In this document: one piece after another, positions 27,127 through 34,985 of the stretch | Layout: every line of letters starts with the position of its first letter | How positions within the stretch are numbered: position 1 is the stretch's first letter | Origin: Pseudomonas fluorescens | GTDB lineage: Bacteria; Pseudomonadota; Gammaproteobacteria; Pseudomonadales; Pseudomonadaceae | Direction of reading: 5' to 3' | NCBI RefSeq assembly: GCF_902497895.1 | Contig: NZ_CABVHQ010000012.1 | Span: 1-64,000, forward strand | DNA length: 64,000 nt | Notes under the pieces: model-generated | Databases searched by the model: none | Told to the model about the DNA's origin: nothing | What the model saw: only the letters and a program-made list of their open reading frames with translations | Program-made: the position numbers and the translations under genes

Positions 27127-27255
27127 GTACCGTCCACAGTCACCGCCGAACGCTTCTATTCGAATCTCGGCTTCAGGGCGGTACGCGACAGTTACCACGC
27201 AGATGAACGTACCATCATCATGGAGCGGGAGCTGGATAACGGAGATCGCCCCTCT
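27127..27255 (+). pseudogene. GNAT acetyltransferase C-terminal remnant
   Basis: In one frame the DNA reads VTAERFYSNLGFRAVRD and then DERTIIMERELD, the typical last strand and helix of a GNAT N-acetyltransferase. No start or upstream two-thirds of the gene remains. It is squeezed between the monooxygenase stop and the convergent glutathione transferase end, and its frame runs into the latter. Confidence 0.55.
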
Positions 27256-27262
27256 CTCATGA

Positions 27263-27967
27263 TTAAAGTTGTCTGGGGATTTCCAGACCGCGCACAACCG
27301 CCGGCCGCGCCACGAAGCGCTCCAGCACCCGCAATACGTTGGGGTAGTTGTTGATCCCCACCAGATCCCCCGCTTCATAAAACCCGATCAGATTACGCAC
27401 CCAGGGAAAGGTGGCGATATCGGCGATGGTGTAGCGATCGCCCATGATCCAGTTGCGCCCGGTGAGTTGCTGTTCAAGCACATTCAGCAAGCGCTGGCTC
27501 TGCGTGACAAAACGGTCGCGGGGGCGCTTGTCTTCGAAAGACTGGCCGGCGAATTTATGGAAGAAGCCGACCTGGCCGAACATCGGGCCGATACCCGACA
27601 TCTGGAACATCAGCCACTGGATCGTCTCGTAGCGCGCCGCCGACTCTTGCGCCAGCAGTTGCCCGCTCTTGTCGGCGAGGTAGATCAGAATCGCCCCGGA
27701 CTCGAACAATGCCAGCGGTTGATCACCGGGGCCGTGGGGGTCGATGATTGCCGGGATCTTGTTGTTGGGGTTGAGCGAGAGAAACTCGGGGGACAGCTGG
27801 TCATTGCTGTCGAAAGCCACATGGTGCGGCTCGTAGGGCAGGCCGATCTCTTCGAGCATGATCGACACCTTGACGCCATTGGGAGTCGGCAAGGAATACA
27901 GCTGGATCCATTCAGGATACTGCGCGGGCCATTTCTGTGTGATGGGAAAAGCAGAAAGATCGGTCAT
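27263..27967 (-). CDS. glutathione S-transferase family protein (YfcG/Ure2-like)
   Basis: 234 aa from ATG 27967. The N-terminal thioredoxin-fold domain contains YSLPTPNGVKVSIMLEE, with the Thr/Asn active-site region of nu-class and YfcG-type enzymes. LNPNNKIPAIIDP and the glutathione-binding LFESGAILIYLADKSG follow. The C-terminal helical domain holds GDRYTIADIATFPWV, the conserved N-capping Asp motif. YfcG relatives act as disulfide-bond reductases using GSH. It is monocistronic, with two short palindromes upstream that may be operators. Confidence 0.92.
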   Translation of the reverse strand: MTDLSAFPITQKWPAQYPEWIQLYSLPTPNGVKVSIMLEEIGLPYEPHHVAFDSNDQLSPEFLSLNPNNKIPAIIDPHGPGDQPLALFESGAILIYLADKSGQLLAQESAARYETIQWLMFQMSGIGPMFGQVGFFHKFAGQSFEDKRPRDRFVTQSQRLLNVLEQQLTGRNWIMGDRYTIADIATFPWVRNLIGFYEAGDLVGINNYPNVLRVLERFVARPAVVRGLEIPRQL

Positions 27968-28037
27968 GGTGTACTTCCCCTGACAGTAAGGATTGCTGAG
28001 GGCAGGCCCTCGCGGTGAAGTGATAATAGGTCGACAT

Positions 28038-28049
28038 TTATTGCAATAA
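28038..28049. promoter_or_regulatory. 12-bp perfect palindrome TTATTGCAATAA upstream of the GST gene
   Basis: A perfect TTATTG/CAATAA dyad lies 71 bp upstream of the GST start, in a position suited to a dimeric repressor such as a MarR- or TetR-type protein. No regulator gene is adjacent. It is offered as a candidate only. Confidence 0.35.
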
Positions 28050-28099
28050 CCCACCGGACCGTCAACCACGGGCCATTGCGCCTGCCCCCTTCTTAATTC

Positions 28100-28114
28100 C
28101 GACACATATTGTCG
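28100..28114. promoter_or_regulatory. CGACA-CATAT-TGTCG inverted repeat
   Basis: Five-base arms separated by the palindromic-like CATAT lie 133 bp upstream of GST and 212 bp upstream of the divergent phosphatase gene. The rest of the 358-bp divergent gap (27968-28325) shows nothing else recognisable. Confidence 0.35.
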
Positions 28115-28325
28115 ATAACCTTGCTATCCACCACGCTCCAGCCCGGATAAAGTGCTGTAGATTGGCGGAAATCGAACCAAAAGGCTTCAACGGACTCTGA
28201 AAAGTATCCTTTTGGTCATCGAACCGAACAACACCCTCAACGACATGGAAAACCACGCAGAGCCGGGAGCTCGCAGTGGACAGGTTTGTCAACCTCAATC
28301 GAAAGCGCTGAAGATCAACAATTCA

Positions 28326-29000
28326 ATGAAGATCCCCCCGAATTTCGTCAAACGCCTGAAAAACCGACCCTATATAGCGTTGTCCGCGCTACTGGTGGCC
28401 GGTGCGTTGTTCCTGGCGCTGGAGGCCCGCGAAAGCCGTGCCCAACCGGCAGACGGAGTTCAGACCCTGGTATTCCTGCGCCATGCGGAAAAACCCGCCG
28501 GTGGCCTCGGGCAGCTCAACTGCCAGGGGCTGAACCGTGCCATTGGTCTGGCCACCCTGCTCCCGGAAAAGTTCGGCAAGGCCAATTATGTGTTTGCCGC
28601 CAACCCGACCCGCAACGTCGAGGAAGGCGAACAGGACAATTCCTACAGCTATATCAGACCGCTGATGACCATCAGTCCCAGCGCGATAAAGCTCGGGCTG
28701 CCGGTAAACATCAACTTCTCGGCCAACGACACCAGCGATCTGGCTGACGAATTGCTGGAAGACAAGTACCACAACTCGACCATCTACACCGCCTGGTCCC
28801 ACGGCTACCTGCCCGAACTGATCAACAAAGTCGCTGAAGAAGCCATCGGCAAAAAACAGACCATCACCGATGACTGGAAATCCAGCGATTTCGACTCGTT
28901 GTACGTACTGACGCTGACCTGGCACAACGGCAAGGCGACTTTGCTCAGCCACAGCTACAAGCAAGGCCTGGACGACGGGGCAAAGGATTGCCCGACCTGA
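28326..29000 (+). CDS. exported histidine-phosphatase superfamily protein
   Basis: 224 aa from ATG 28326; an in-frame ATG at 28212 adds a polar leader unlike a signal. A hydrophobic segment at about residues 15-33 followed by ESRAQPADG indicates a signal peptide or N-terminal anchor. The catalytic FLRHAEKP motif near residue 55 belongs to the phosphoglycerate-mutase-like branch, and the second active-site His is likely in AWSHGYLPEL. The substrate is unknown. Confidence 0.8.
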   Translation: MKIPPNFVKRLKNRPYIALSALLVAGALFLALEARESRAQPADGVQTLVFLRHAEKPAGGLGQLNCQGLNRAIGLATLLPEKFGKANYVFAANPTRNVEEGEQDNSYSYIRPLMTISPSAIKLGLPVNINFSANDTSDLADELLEDKYHNSTIYTAWSHGYLPELINKVAEEAIGKKQTITDDWKSSDFDSLYVLTLTWHNGKATLLSHSYKQGLDDGAKDCPT

Positions 29001-29046
29001 TCGGTCGGCGGGGTTGAGCGCGATGATTGCATCGCGCTTGAGGGCC

Positions 29047-29158
29047 AATCGCGAGCAAGCTCGCTCCTACAGTGGACCGAGTCCAGCCGCCAGCTTGGCG
29101 ATCAACACTCGATCTAATGTGGGAGCGACGGTGCGGCGATCCGACCTGCTCGCGATGG
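29047..29158. repeat. degenerate REP pair (GCGAGCAAGCTCGC family)
   Basis: Left copy ATCGCGAGCAAGCTCGCTCC is perfect. The right copy (TGTGGGAGCGACGGTGCGGC and following) has decayed, with only GGGAGCG and CTCGCGATGG clearly kept. Confidence 0.65.
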
Positions 29159-29200
29159 AGCCGGAAGCCCCCAACACCTGCCCGCATTCAATCACCCAGA

Positions 29201-30295
29201 TCATCTACGACGCTCACGCAGATACTCGAGCACGGCCGCCTGCCCGCCGACGAACTCGATCCGCTCGCCTTTGCTCTCACGCTGAAAGGCATACATCGGG
29301 TCGTAGTACTCACTCAGCAAGCCTTCGATCCAGGCGCGGTGCTGATCCACCGCCCCACTACTGGCCTGCAGCGCCAATGCCGCTTCCATGAGCGCCAGCA
29401 TTCGCTGGTGACGCTCGCCGCCCAGACGCTTGTGGATGTTGTTCAAGCTCGCCAGCAAGCGTTCGGAAAACAGTGCAAAACCCTGTTCGCCATGCACCGC
29501 GATAAACTCGGCACTCAGGTCGATCACGTAATCGCGCAGGATCCGCTCGACCCGCCCTTGCAGGCTGTCTTCGAGCCAGACCATGGGGAAGCGCTGCATG
29601 CCCTGATACAGCGGCAGGGGCAAGGCGCAGCTGCCGACCATGCGACTCTCATCTTCCAGCACGAACTGCTCGATGCCCCTGGCGCGCTTCTTCAGCACAT
29701 CCACAGCCAAGCGGTTTTCAAAATCGATGTTTGAGGGTTGACCTGTTGCGCGCTTGCCGAAGCTGGAGCCGCGATGATTAGCGTAGCCTTCCAGGTCCAG
29801 GCCGCTCCTCAACTGCGTGAGCAGTTCGGTCTTGCCGGTGCCGGTCATGCCGCCGAGCAAAATAAAATCGCACTGCGCGACCGCTTGATCCACCGTCTCC
29901 AGCAAGAAAGTGCGCATTGCCTTGTAGCCACCGGCAACTCGCGGGTAGTCGATGCCGGCCTCGTCCTTGAGCCATTGCTGGGCGATCTGTGAACGCATGC
30001 CACCGCGAAAACAATACAAGTAACCATCGGGATGGGCCCGGGCAAAATCAGCCCAGGCCTGGATGCGTTCGGCCTTGATGTCGCCGGACACCAACTGATG
30101 ACCGAGGACGATGGCCGCCTGCTGACCATGCTCTTTGTAACAAGTACCCACCCGCTGCCGTTCGTTGTCGGTCATCAGCGGCAGGTTGATCACCCCGGGA
30201 AAGGCGCCCTTGGCGAACTCGACCGGGGCACGGGTATCCATCATTGGCCGGTCGTTGAGAAAGATGTCGCGGTAATCAGTGGTGTCTATGGGCAT
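29201..30295 (-). CDS. selU: tRNA 2-selenouridine synthase
   Basis: 364 aa (also called mnmH or ybbB). The N-terminal rhodanese-like domain contains [16 protein letters not shown] and the active Cys in [16 protein letters not shown] (near residue 95). The C-terminal P-loop domain has [12 protein letters not shown] near residue 145. It replaces sulfur by selenium in the wobble 2-thiouridine of Lys, Glu and Gln tRNAs, using selenophosphate from SelD. Its ATG overlaps the selD stop (TGATG), so the pair is translationally coupled. Confidence 0.96.
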   Translation of the reverse strand: MPIDTTDYRDIFLNDRPMMDTRAPVEFAKGAFPGVINLPLMTDNERQRVGTCYKEHGQQAAIVLGHQLVSGDIKAERIQAWADFARAHPDGYLYCFRGGMRSQIAQQWLKDEAGIDYPRVAGGYKAMRTFLLETVDQAVAQCDFILLGGMTGTGKTELLTQLRSGLDLEGYANHRGSSFGKRATGQPSNIDFENRLAVDVLKKRARGIEQFVLEDESRMVGSCALPLPLYQGMQRFPMVWLEDSLQGRVERILRDYVIDLSAEFIAVHGEQGFALFSERLLASLNNIHKRLGGERHQRMLALMEAALALQASSGAVDQHRAWIEGLLSEYYDPMYAFQRESKGERIEFVGGQAAVLEYLRERRR

Positions 30296-31329
30296 CAGAA
30301 CACCTCTACCGCGTTAGTCTGTCGGGCAACCAGTTCACCGATCGGCTCAAGGCTCAGGCCCAGCTCGGCGGCAACCGCGAGGAACTGCTGGTTGCCCTCG
30401 GGAGTCACCGCCACCAGCAAACCGCCACTGGTCTGCGGATCGCACAATACCCGCTTGTGCAACTCTTGAAGGCGCCCGACCTTGCCGGCATAGCTGTCGA
30501 AGTTGCGCAGGGTTCCGCCTGGCACACAGCCCAGATCGAGATAGTACTCGACCCCTGGCAGGCGCGGCACGCGTTCGTATTCGATGCGTGCGGTCACGCC
30601 ACTGCCATCGGCCATTTCCACCAGGTGCCCGAGCAGGCCAAAACCGGTGACATCAGTCATGGCTGTCACGCCCGCCAGCTTGCCAAAGCGGCTGCCGGGT
30701 TTGTTCAGGGTGCACATCCAGTCGCGAGCCAGTCCGACATCGGCATCGCGTAGCTTGCCCTTCTTCTCTGCCGTGGTGAGGACGCCGATGCCCAGGGGTT
30801 TGGTCAGGTACAACAGGCAACCGGCGGTGGCGGTGTCGTTGCGCTTCATATGGCGTTTTTCCACCAGACCGGTGACGGCCAGGCCGAAGATCGGCTCCGG
30901 CGCATCGATCGAATGCCCGCCGGCCAGCGGGATCCCCGCCTCGTCGCAGATCGAACGGCCGCCACGTATCACTTCCCGAGCAATTTCCGGCGCCAGCACG
31001 TTGACCGGCCAACCCAGGATCGCAATCGCCATCAACGGATCACCGCCCATGGCATAGATGTCGCTGATGGCATTGGTCGCGGCAATACGTCCGAAATCGA
31101 ACGGATCGTCGACGATCGGCATAAAGAAGTCAGTGGTCGACACCACACCGCGTTCTTCGTCGATGGCATACACCGCCGCATCATCGCGGGAGGCATTGCC
31201 GACCCAGAGCTGCGGATCGAGATTCTGTGCACCACTGCCGGCCAGAATCACCTCCAATACCTGGGGCGAAATCTTGCAGCCGCAGCCTGCGCCATGGCTG
31301 TACTGGGTCAGGCGAATCGGCTCGTTCAT
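30295..31329 (-). CDS. selD: selenide, water dikinase
   Basis: 344 aa from ATG 31329, preceded by GAGGTG; a longer reading adds three residues. The N-terminal active-site segment is GAGCGCKI with Cys (no in-frame TGA), followed by Lys as needed for catalysis. [20 protein letters not shown] and [13 protein letters not shown] are typical ATP- and metal-binding stretches. It makes selenophosphate from selenide and ATP. The only selenium-using partner here is selU. Confidence 0.97.
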   Translation of the reverse strand: MNEPIRLTQYSHGAGCGCKISPQVLEVILAGSGAQNLDPQLWVGNASRDDAAVYAIDEERGVVSTTDFFMPIVDDPFDFGRIAATNAISDIYAMGGDPLMAIAILGWPVNVLAPEIAREVIRGGRSICDEAGIPLAGGHSIDAPEPIFGLAVTGLVEKRHMKRNDTATAGCLLYLTKPLGIGVLTTAEKKGKLRDADVGLARDWMCTLNKPGSRFGKLAGVTAMTDVTGFGLLGHLVEMADGSGVTARIEYERVPRLPGVEYYLDLGCVPGGTLRNFDSYAGKVGRLQELHKRVLCDPQTSGGLLVAVTPEGNQQFLAVAAELGLSLEPIGELVARQTNAVEVF

Positions 31330-31431
31330 GGGGTGCACCTCGTTAAGTCAAGGTGAGTGATTCTACAGCAACGTCGTCCTGCAGGAGTTGCTGCAAGCCG
31401 GGATGTTGGGTGGTTAGCCGGGGGAGCCAGG

Positions 31432-31609
31432 ATCAAAATCAAAAGATCGCAGGCTTCGCCAGCTCCTACGCCAACCGCGTACAACCGTGATTGCTCGGGT
31501 GTACGCAAATCCCCGTGTAGGAGCTGCCGCAGGCTGCGATCTTTTGATCTTGCTCTTCGACGGCCTTCAAAATCGCCAAAAGATCGCAGGCTTCGCCAGC
31601 TCCTACGCC
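31432..31609. repeat. three REP copies (GATCGCAGGC...AGCTCCTAC family)
   Basis: Copies at about 31435-31471, 31516-31548 (inverted) and 31575-31609 form one REPIN plus an extra singlet. The spacer near 31549 contains the GATCTTGCTCTTCGACGGCC sequence that also follows the REP at 50930, so the flank is part of the repeated unit. Confidence 0.85.
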
Positions 31610-31689
31610 ACCTTGCATAGCTGCCTACAACTGCGCCAGAATCCGCCGGCTTGTGCGCCGTGCTGCCCGTCTCTATCGTTTCCCTGTCA

Positions 31690-31921
31690 CTGTCAATGCA
31701 GCGACCGGGTTTGGTAGCCCGAGTTTATCAAGGCGCACAGCGCCGACGTTTCCAATCAGTTGGCGCTTTTCTGTCGTCTGCTGTTTTGTTATGGCGGCTG
31801 TGCGTAGGGCGCCCTCGGGCGCGCTGGGTTCCTTGATACCTGGTCTATCAACCTGCGTACAGTCGCCACCCTATCGTTTGGTAGCAATAGGCCGCGACTC
31901 CATTCATCAAGGAGCGTCTCC
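31690..31921 (+). promoter_or_regulatory. structured leader of the DUF6124 gene
   Basis: The 230 bp before the start contain several GC-rich dyads (for example GTAGGGCGCCCTCGGGCGCGC) and TTTGGTAG twice, and end with AAGGAG 8 bases before the ATG (31913-31918). No convincing protein is encoded. From memory of other Pseudomonas genomes, very similar leaders precede many DUF6124 genes; I cannot check that here. Confidence 0.45.
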
Positions 31922-32288
31922 ATGTTCAAAGTACCCCCCCAATCCCCCTGAAACCGAAAGCACCTCGCCCTACACTTCCCTCGATCCAAAAAAGCTCCAC
32001 CAAGCCGCTGAGCGCGCCCTCGATTTCCACCTGCTGCCGCATTGCGAATCCAAACAAAAACCCATCCCGCCATCGCCGAACATCTTCACCGTGGTCGACG
32101 GCATCGATACCGAGCGCCTGTTGGTCAACCTCAGCGAAACCCTGGCCTCGGCCAATGTGATGGTCAGCGACCTGGCATTCGAACTGGAGGGCTCGCGCCG
32201 GCATTTCGCGCTGGGTGTTCAGCAGATGATCGAGCTGAGTGAGTTATTGGCGAATCGGGCACTGGATAAGGTCGATCCACGGATATAG
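31922..32288 (+). pseudogene. DUF6124 family protein, frame broken at a C7 tract
   Basis: The expected start ATG 31922 follows AAGGAG and reads MFKVPP before hitting a stop within a few codons. Removing one C from the run of seven at 31934-31940 joins MFKVPP to NPPETESTSPYTSLDPKKLH and the rest, giving a full 121-aa DUF6124 protein ending NRALDKVDPRI. The body is intact: AAERALDFHL, IFTVVDGIDTERLL, LASANVMVSDLAFELEG. A +1 slip in a homopolymer is either a disabling mutation, a phase-variation switch or an assembly error. The family's function is unknown. Confidence 0.8.
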
Positions 32289-32331
32289 TGAAGTAGCAGG
32301 TCAGACCCGGCCACTTCGCCTGGCACTGATC

Positions 32332-32421
32332 CTGTGGGAGCGGGCTTGCTCGCGATGACGGTTTAACATTCAAAAATCATGTGACTGCCGGTCCGCTATC
32401 GCGAGCAAGCTCGCTCCCACA
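32332..32421. repeat. REPIN (TGTGGGAGCGGGCTTGCTCGC family)
   Basis: TGTGGGAGCGGGCTTGCTCG at 32333 and the inverted ATCGCGAGCAAGCTCGCTCC ending at 32421 flank a 40-bp spacer. The remainder of the 330-bp gap to the next gene holds an AT-rich stretch with no clear signal. Confidence 0.9.
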
Positions 32422-32619
32422 TTGGGTCTGTGGTGTTTTGTAGATCATTTTCCCTTGCATGCGAAAAAACCCAAACGGATACCCATCGAATAAAAACAAA
32501 CCCGTTTGGAAACCCATGAACAACGACATCTAACAAGATGTTTCCATCCGCCATTTCGAGTGAATTTTCCGTGGCACCAAGGATCACTTGATTTAACAAT
32601 AGGGAGGAATAGCGGATCT

Positions 32620-32847
32620 ATGAACAACGCAAAACTTTTCATCATCGAATACACACTGCACGGCACGCCAAAGTCTTTCATCATCCGCCTGGACAAAATG
32701 GACAATGCAGAGGCCTGGCACTGGGCGAGTTGTGATGCGGGGGTCGGCCGGATCGGTCGGTTCGGCCTGGAGAAAGTGAAAAAAACCAGCAAACCGGTGG
32801 CCGAGAAATTCGGCATCGAAAACGTCACGTGGCGACCGACCAGTTGA
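32620..32847 (+). CDS. DUF6555 family small protein
   Basis: 75 aa from ATG 32620, with AGGGAGG at 32601-32607; an upstream in-frame ATG at 32506 adds an unrelated leader. The sequence (NNAKLFIIEYTLHGTPKSFI and then RLDKMDNAEAWHWASCDAGV) matches the Pseudomonas-restricted DUF6555 family. It is basic, soluble and without known function. Confidence 0.8.
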   Translation: MNNAKLFIIEYTLHGTPKSFIIRLDKMDNAEAWHWASCDAGVGRIGRFGLEKVKKTSKPVAEKFGIENVTWRPTS

Positions 32848-32927
32848 TTGTCGATTCCGCACGCCGGACGGCAGGCCAATCAGCGCCTGCCGTACCAGGC
32901 TCCCTTTTCAAGCAGCAATCAGCAGCG

Positions 32928-33095
32928 TCAGCCGTGAGCACCCTTGGCACACTTGCAGCCGGTTGAAGCGCACGCTTCTCCATTGGGGTGATGATCGGCA
33001 CACGCCTGGCAGCAATAGTGTTTGCCGTGGCGGACGATGGAATGCTCGCCGATTTTGCAGTTGCAGTCTTTGCAGGCACAGATGTCATTTGCCAT
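32928..33095 (-). CDS. bacterial metallothionein (SmtA/BmtA type)
   Basis: A 55-aa protein shorter than most gene-finder cut-offs. Translated from ATG 33095 it has 10 Cys (C6, C8, C11, C13, C28, C29, C32, C42, C47, C49) and several His, in the arrangement CACKDCNCKIG, HYCCQACADHH and TGCKCAKGAHG. This is the Zn/Cd-binding pattern of cyanobacterial SmtA and pseudomonad metallothioneins. GGAG lies about 9 bases upstream. No SmtB/ArsR-type regulator lies next to it. Confidence 0.93.
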   Translation of the reverse strand: MANDICACKDCNCKIGEHSIVRHGKHYCCQACADHHPNGEACASTGCKCAKGAHG

Positions 33096-33206
33096 GAGTT
33101 CGACTCCATGGTTGTGGTCGTCAAGGCAAGCTTAGCAGTCGCCTCTTAATCAGCGACCACCCTTTGGCGAACCAGGTCCCTGACGATTCTACTCCTGCTG
33201 ATCGAC

Positions 33207-34487
33207 TCAAAAATTCAAGGCGTAGGTCAGAATCACTCGATGCTCATCGGCGCTATCGGCGTAATTGGAGCGGTTGGTTGCATAACGCCAACGCACTCCC
33301 AGGTTTTTCAAAGGCCCGCCCTGAACCACATACCCAAGGTCAGTAGCCCGCTCCCATTCATGACCCGTTTCGCCGCTGGCGCGCAGGCCGACCGCCTTTG
33401 TGGTGCGGATACGGCTGGCATCGACATCGTCACCCTTGACGTAACGCAGGCCGGAGGTCAGACCCGGAACGCCGAGCGTGGCGAAGTCATAGTCGTAACG
33501 CGCGTGCCAGACCCGTTCATTGGCCATGGCGAAGGTGCTGACCTGCATTTCACTGAATAGATAGGTATCGCTGCCACCCACATAGGCATACGCGGTATCG
33601 CCGGAGACCTTCTGATAGCCACCACTGAGGGTGTGGCCAGCCACGGAATAACCCAGGTTGCTGCTGATAGTCCGATTATCCACCTCGCCGACCAGTTGCC
33701 GGCCGGCTTCCCTGGCATCGAAATAGCGCAATTCGACAAATGCCTTGCCCGGGCCGAGCGCCTGGCTGAATTTCAAGCCGTAGAAGTCCCGGCGAAAGAA
33801 ATCTTCCAGAACGCTGGAATGAAAACTGAGGCTCAGGTTCGGCAGCACTTGATAATCGGCGCCAGCGTAAACAAGGCGATCGCTGTTGACGCTGGTCGAA
33901 TAAGCCCCTTGCTGGCTCATGATGGTCAGCTCTTCGGAGTTGGAAGAGTCGCGTTGCTTTACCGAATCGACTTCACCCAGGGTCAATGTCAGCGAATCAA
34001 TATCCTTCGATACCCACTGCGCGCCGTTAAATATCTGTGGAAACAAACGGCTGGTGTTGGAGGCCAACAGCGGTAACTGCGGGCTCAAGCCACCGACTTG
34101 CAGCAGGCTGTCGGCAAACCTGGCCTTGGCTGTCACCGCCGCTTTTGAATACTCATCTTCGGCGCGCCTGTTCGAGTCTCTGGGCAACAGGCCCGAACCG
34201 CTACGGTCAGGACTGGAGTCGAGTTTCAGGCCCAACATGCCGATGGCATCGATACCAAAGCCCACGGGACCCTCGGTGAAACCGGATTGCAATCGCAGGA
34301 TAAAGCCCTGCGCCCACTCTTCACGCTTCGATTGCGGAGCACCACTGTCACGAAAATCCCGGCTGAAATAGAAGTTTCGAAGTTCCAGGCTGCCCTTGCC
34401 CTCTTCGATAAAACCGGCAAAGGCTCCACCGGTAAAACTGCACAGCGTTAAAGCAACGGACAGGCTGTTTGCGCTCGCGCGATGTAG
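33207..34487 (-). pseudogene. OprD-family outer-membrane porin without a start codon
   Basis: The open frame runs from an in-frame stop at 34488 to the end at 33207. It contains a recognisable signal-peptide core (SLSVALTLCSFTGGAFA) followed by GFIEEGKGSLELRNFYFSRD, the usual OprD-family N-terminus. The body ends HRVILTYALNF with the terminal Phe of outer-membrane barrels. No ATG, GTG or TTG lies upstream of the signal peptide; only CTG at 34461-34463 could initiate. An internal ATG at 34292 would omit the signal peptide. The first codons overlap the carbonic-anhydrase-like gene, so a deletion seems to have removed the start. Confidence 0.78.
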
Positions 34488-34960
34488 TCACGGGCGTTTT
34501 CACGGAACCTGCCGATATCCGCCGCGCTCAGCTCGCGTACGACCTTGGCCGGCGTCCCGAGAATCAACGAGTTGTCCGGGAACACCTTGCCTTCGGTCAC
34601 CAGGGCACCGGCGCCGACCAGGCAGTTCTTGCCAATCACCGCACCGTTAAGCACCACCGCCTGAATACCGATCAGGCTGCCATCGCCCACGCTACAACCA
34701 TGGAGCATGGCCTGATGACCGATGGTCACTTCCACACCAATGGTCAGCGCGAATCCCGGATCGCTGTGCAGCACCGCGCCTTCCTGGACATTGCTGCCGG
34801 CGCCGATGGCGATGATTTCGTTGTCACCGCGCAGCACCGCTTGCGGCCAGACGCTGGAACCTTCGGCGAGTACCACCTTGCCAATCACTGTCGCCGCCTC
34901 GGCGACGTAAACGCTGGGGTGGATGTCCGGTTGGTGGTCGTCATACTGATAAATAGCCAT
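34448..34960 (-). CDS. gamma-carbonic-anhydrase/hexapeptide-repeat (LbH) protein, altered C-terminus
   Basis: 170 aa from ATG 34960. It is a left-handed beta-helix of hexapeptide repeats: SVWPQAVLRGD, NVQEGAVLHSDP, VTIGHQAMLHGC. The His residues in LHS, IGHQ and LHGC are placed like the metal ligands of gamma-class anhydrases (CaiE/PaaY/YrdA branch). The end, ARDYIARAQTACPLL, runs into sequence that belongs to the porin signal-peptide region, so the last few native codons are probably lost. It is in the CoA-transferase/lyase cluster, where PaaY-like relatives act as thioesterases. Confidence 0.82.
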   Translation of the reverse strand: MAIYQYDDHQPDIHPSVYVAEAATVIGKVVLAEGSSVWPQAVLRGDNEIIAIGAGSNVQEGAVLHSDPGFALTIGVEVTIGHQAMLHGCSVGDGSLIGIQAVVLNGAVIGKNCLVGAGALVTEGKVFPDNSLILGTPAKVVRELSAADIGRFRENARDYIARAQTACPLL

Positions 34961-34985
34961 GTGCAATCCCCCGCTGAGTCAGCGT

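Noticed and set aside
28945..29391. Small genes over the REP pair between the phosphatase and selU
   Set aside because: The frames read through REP sequence (SELARDG-type translations) and overlap selU antisense.
30295..31338. Selenocysteine in SelD
   Set aside because: The active-site codon is Cys and the frame has no internal TGA.
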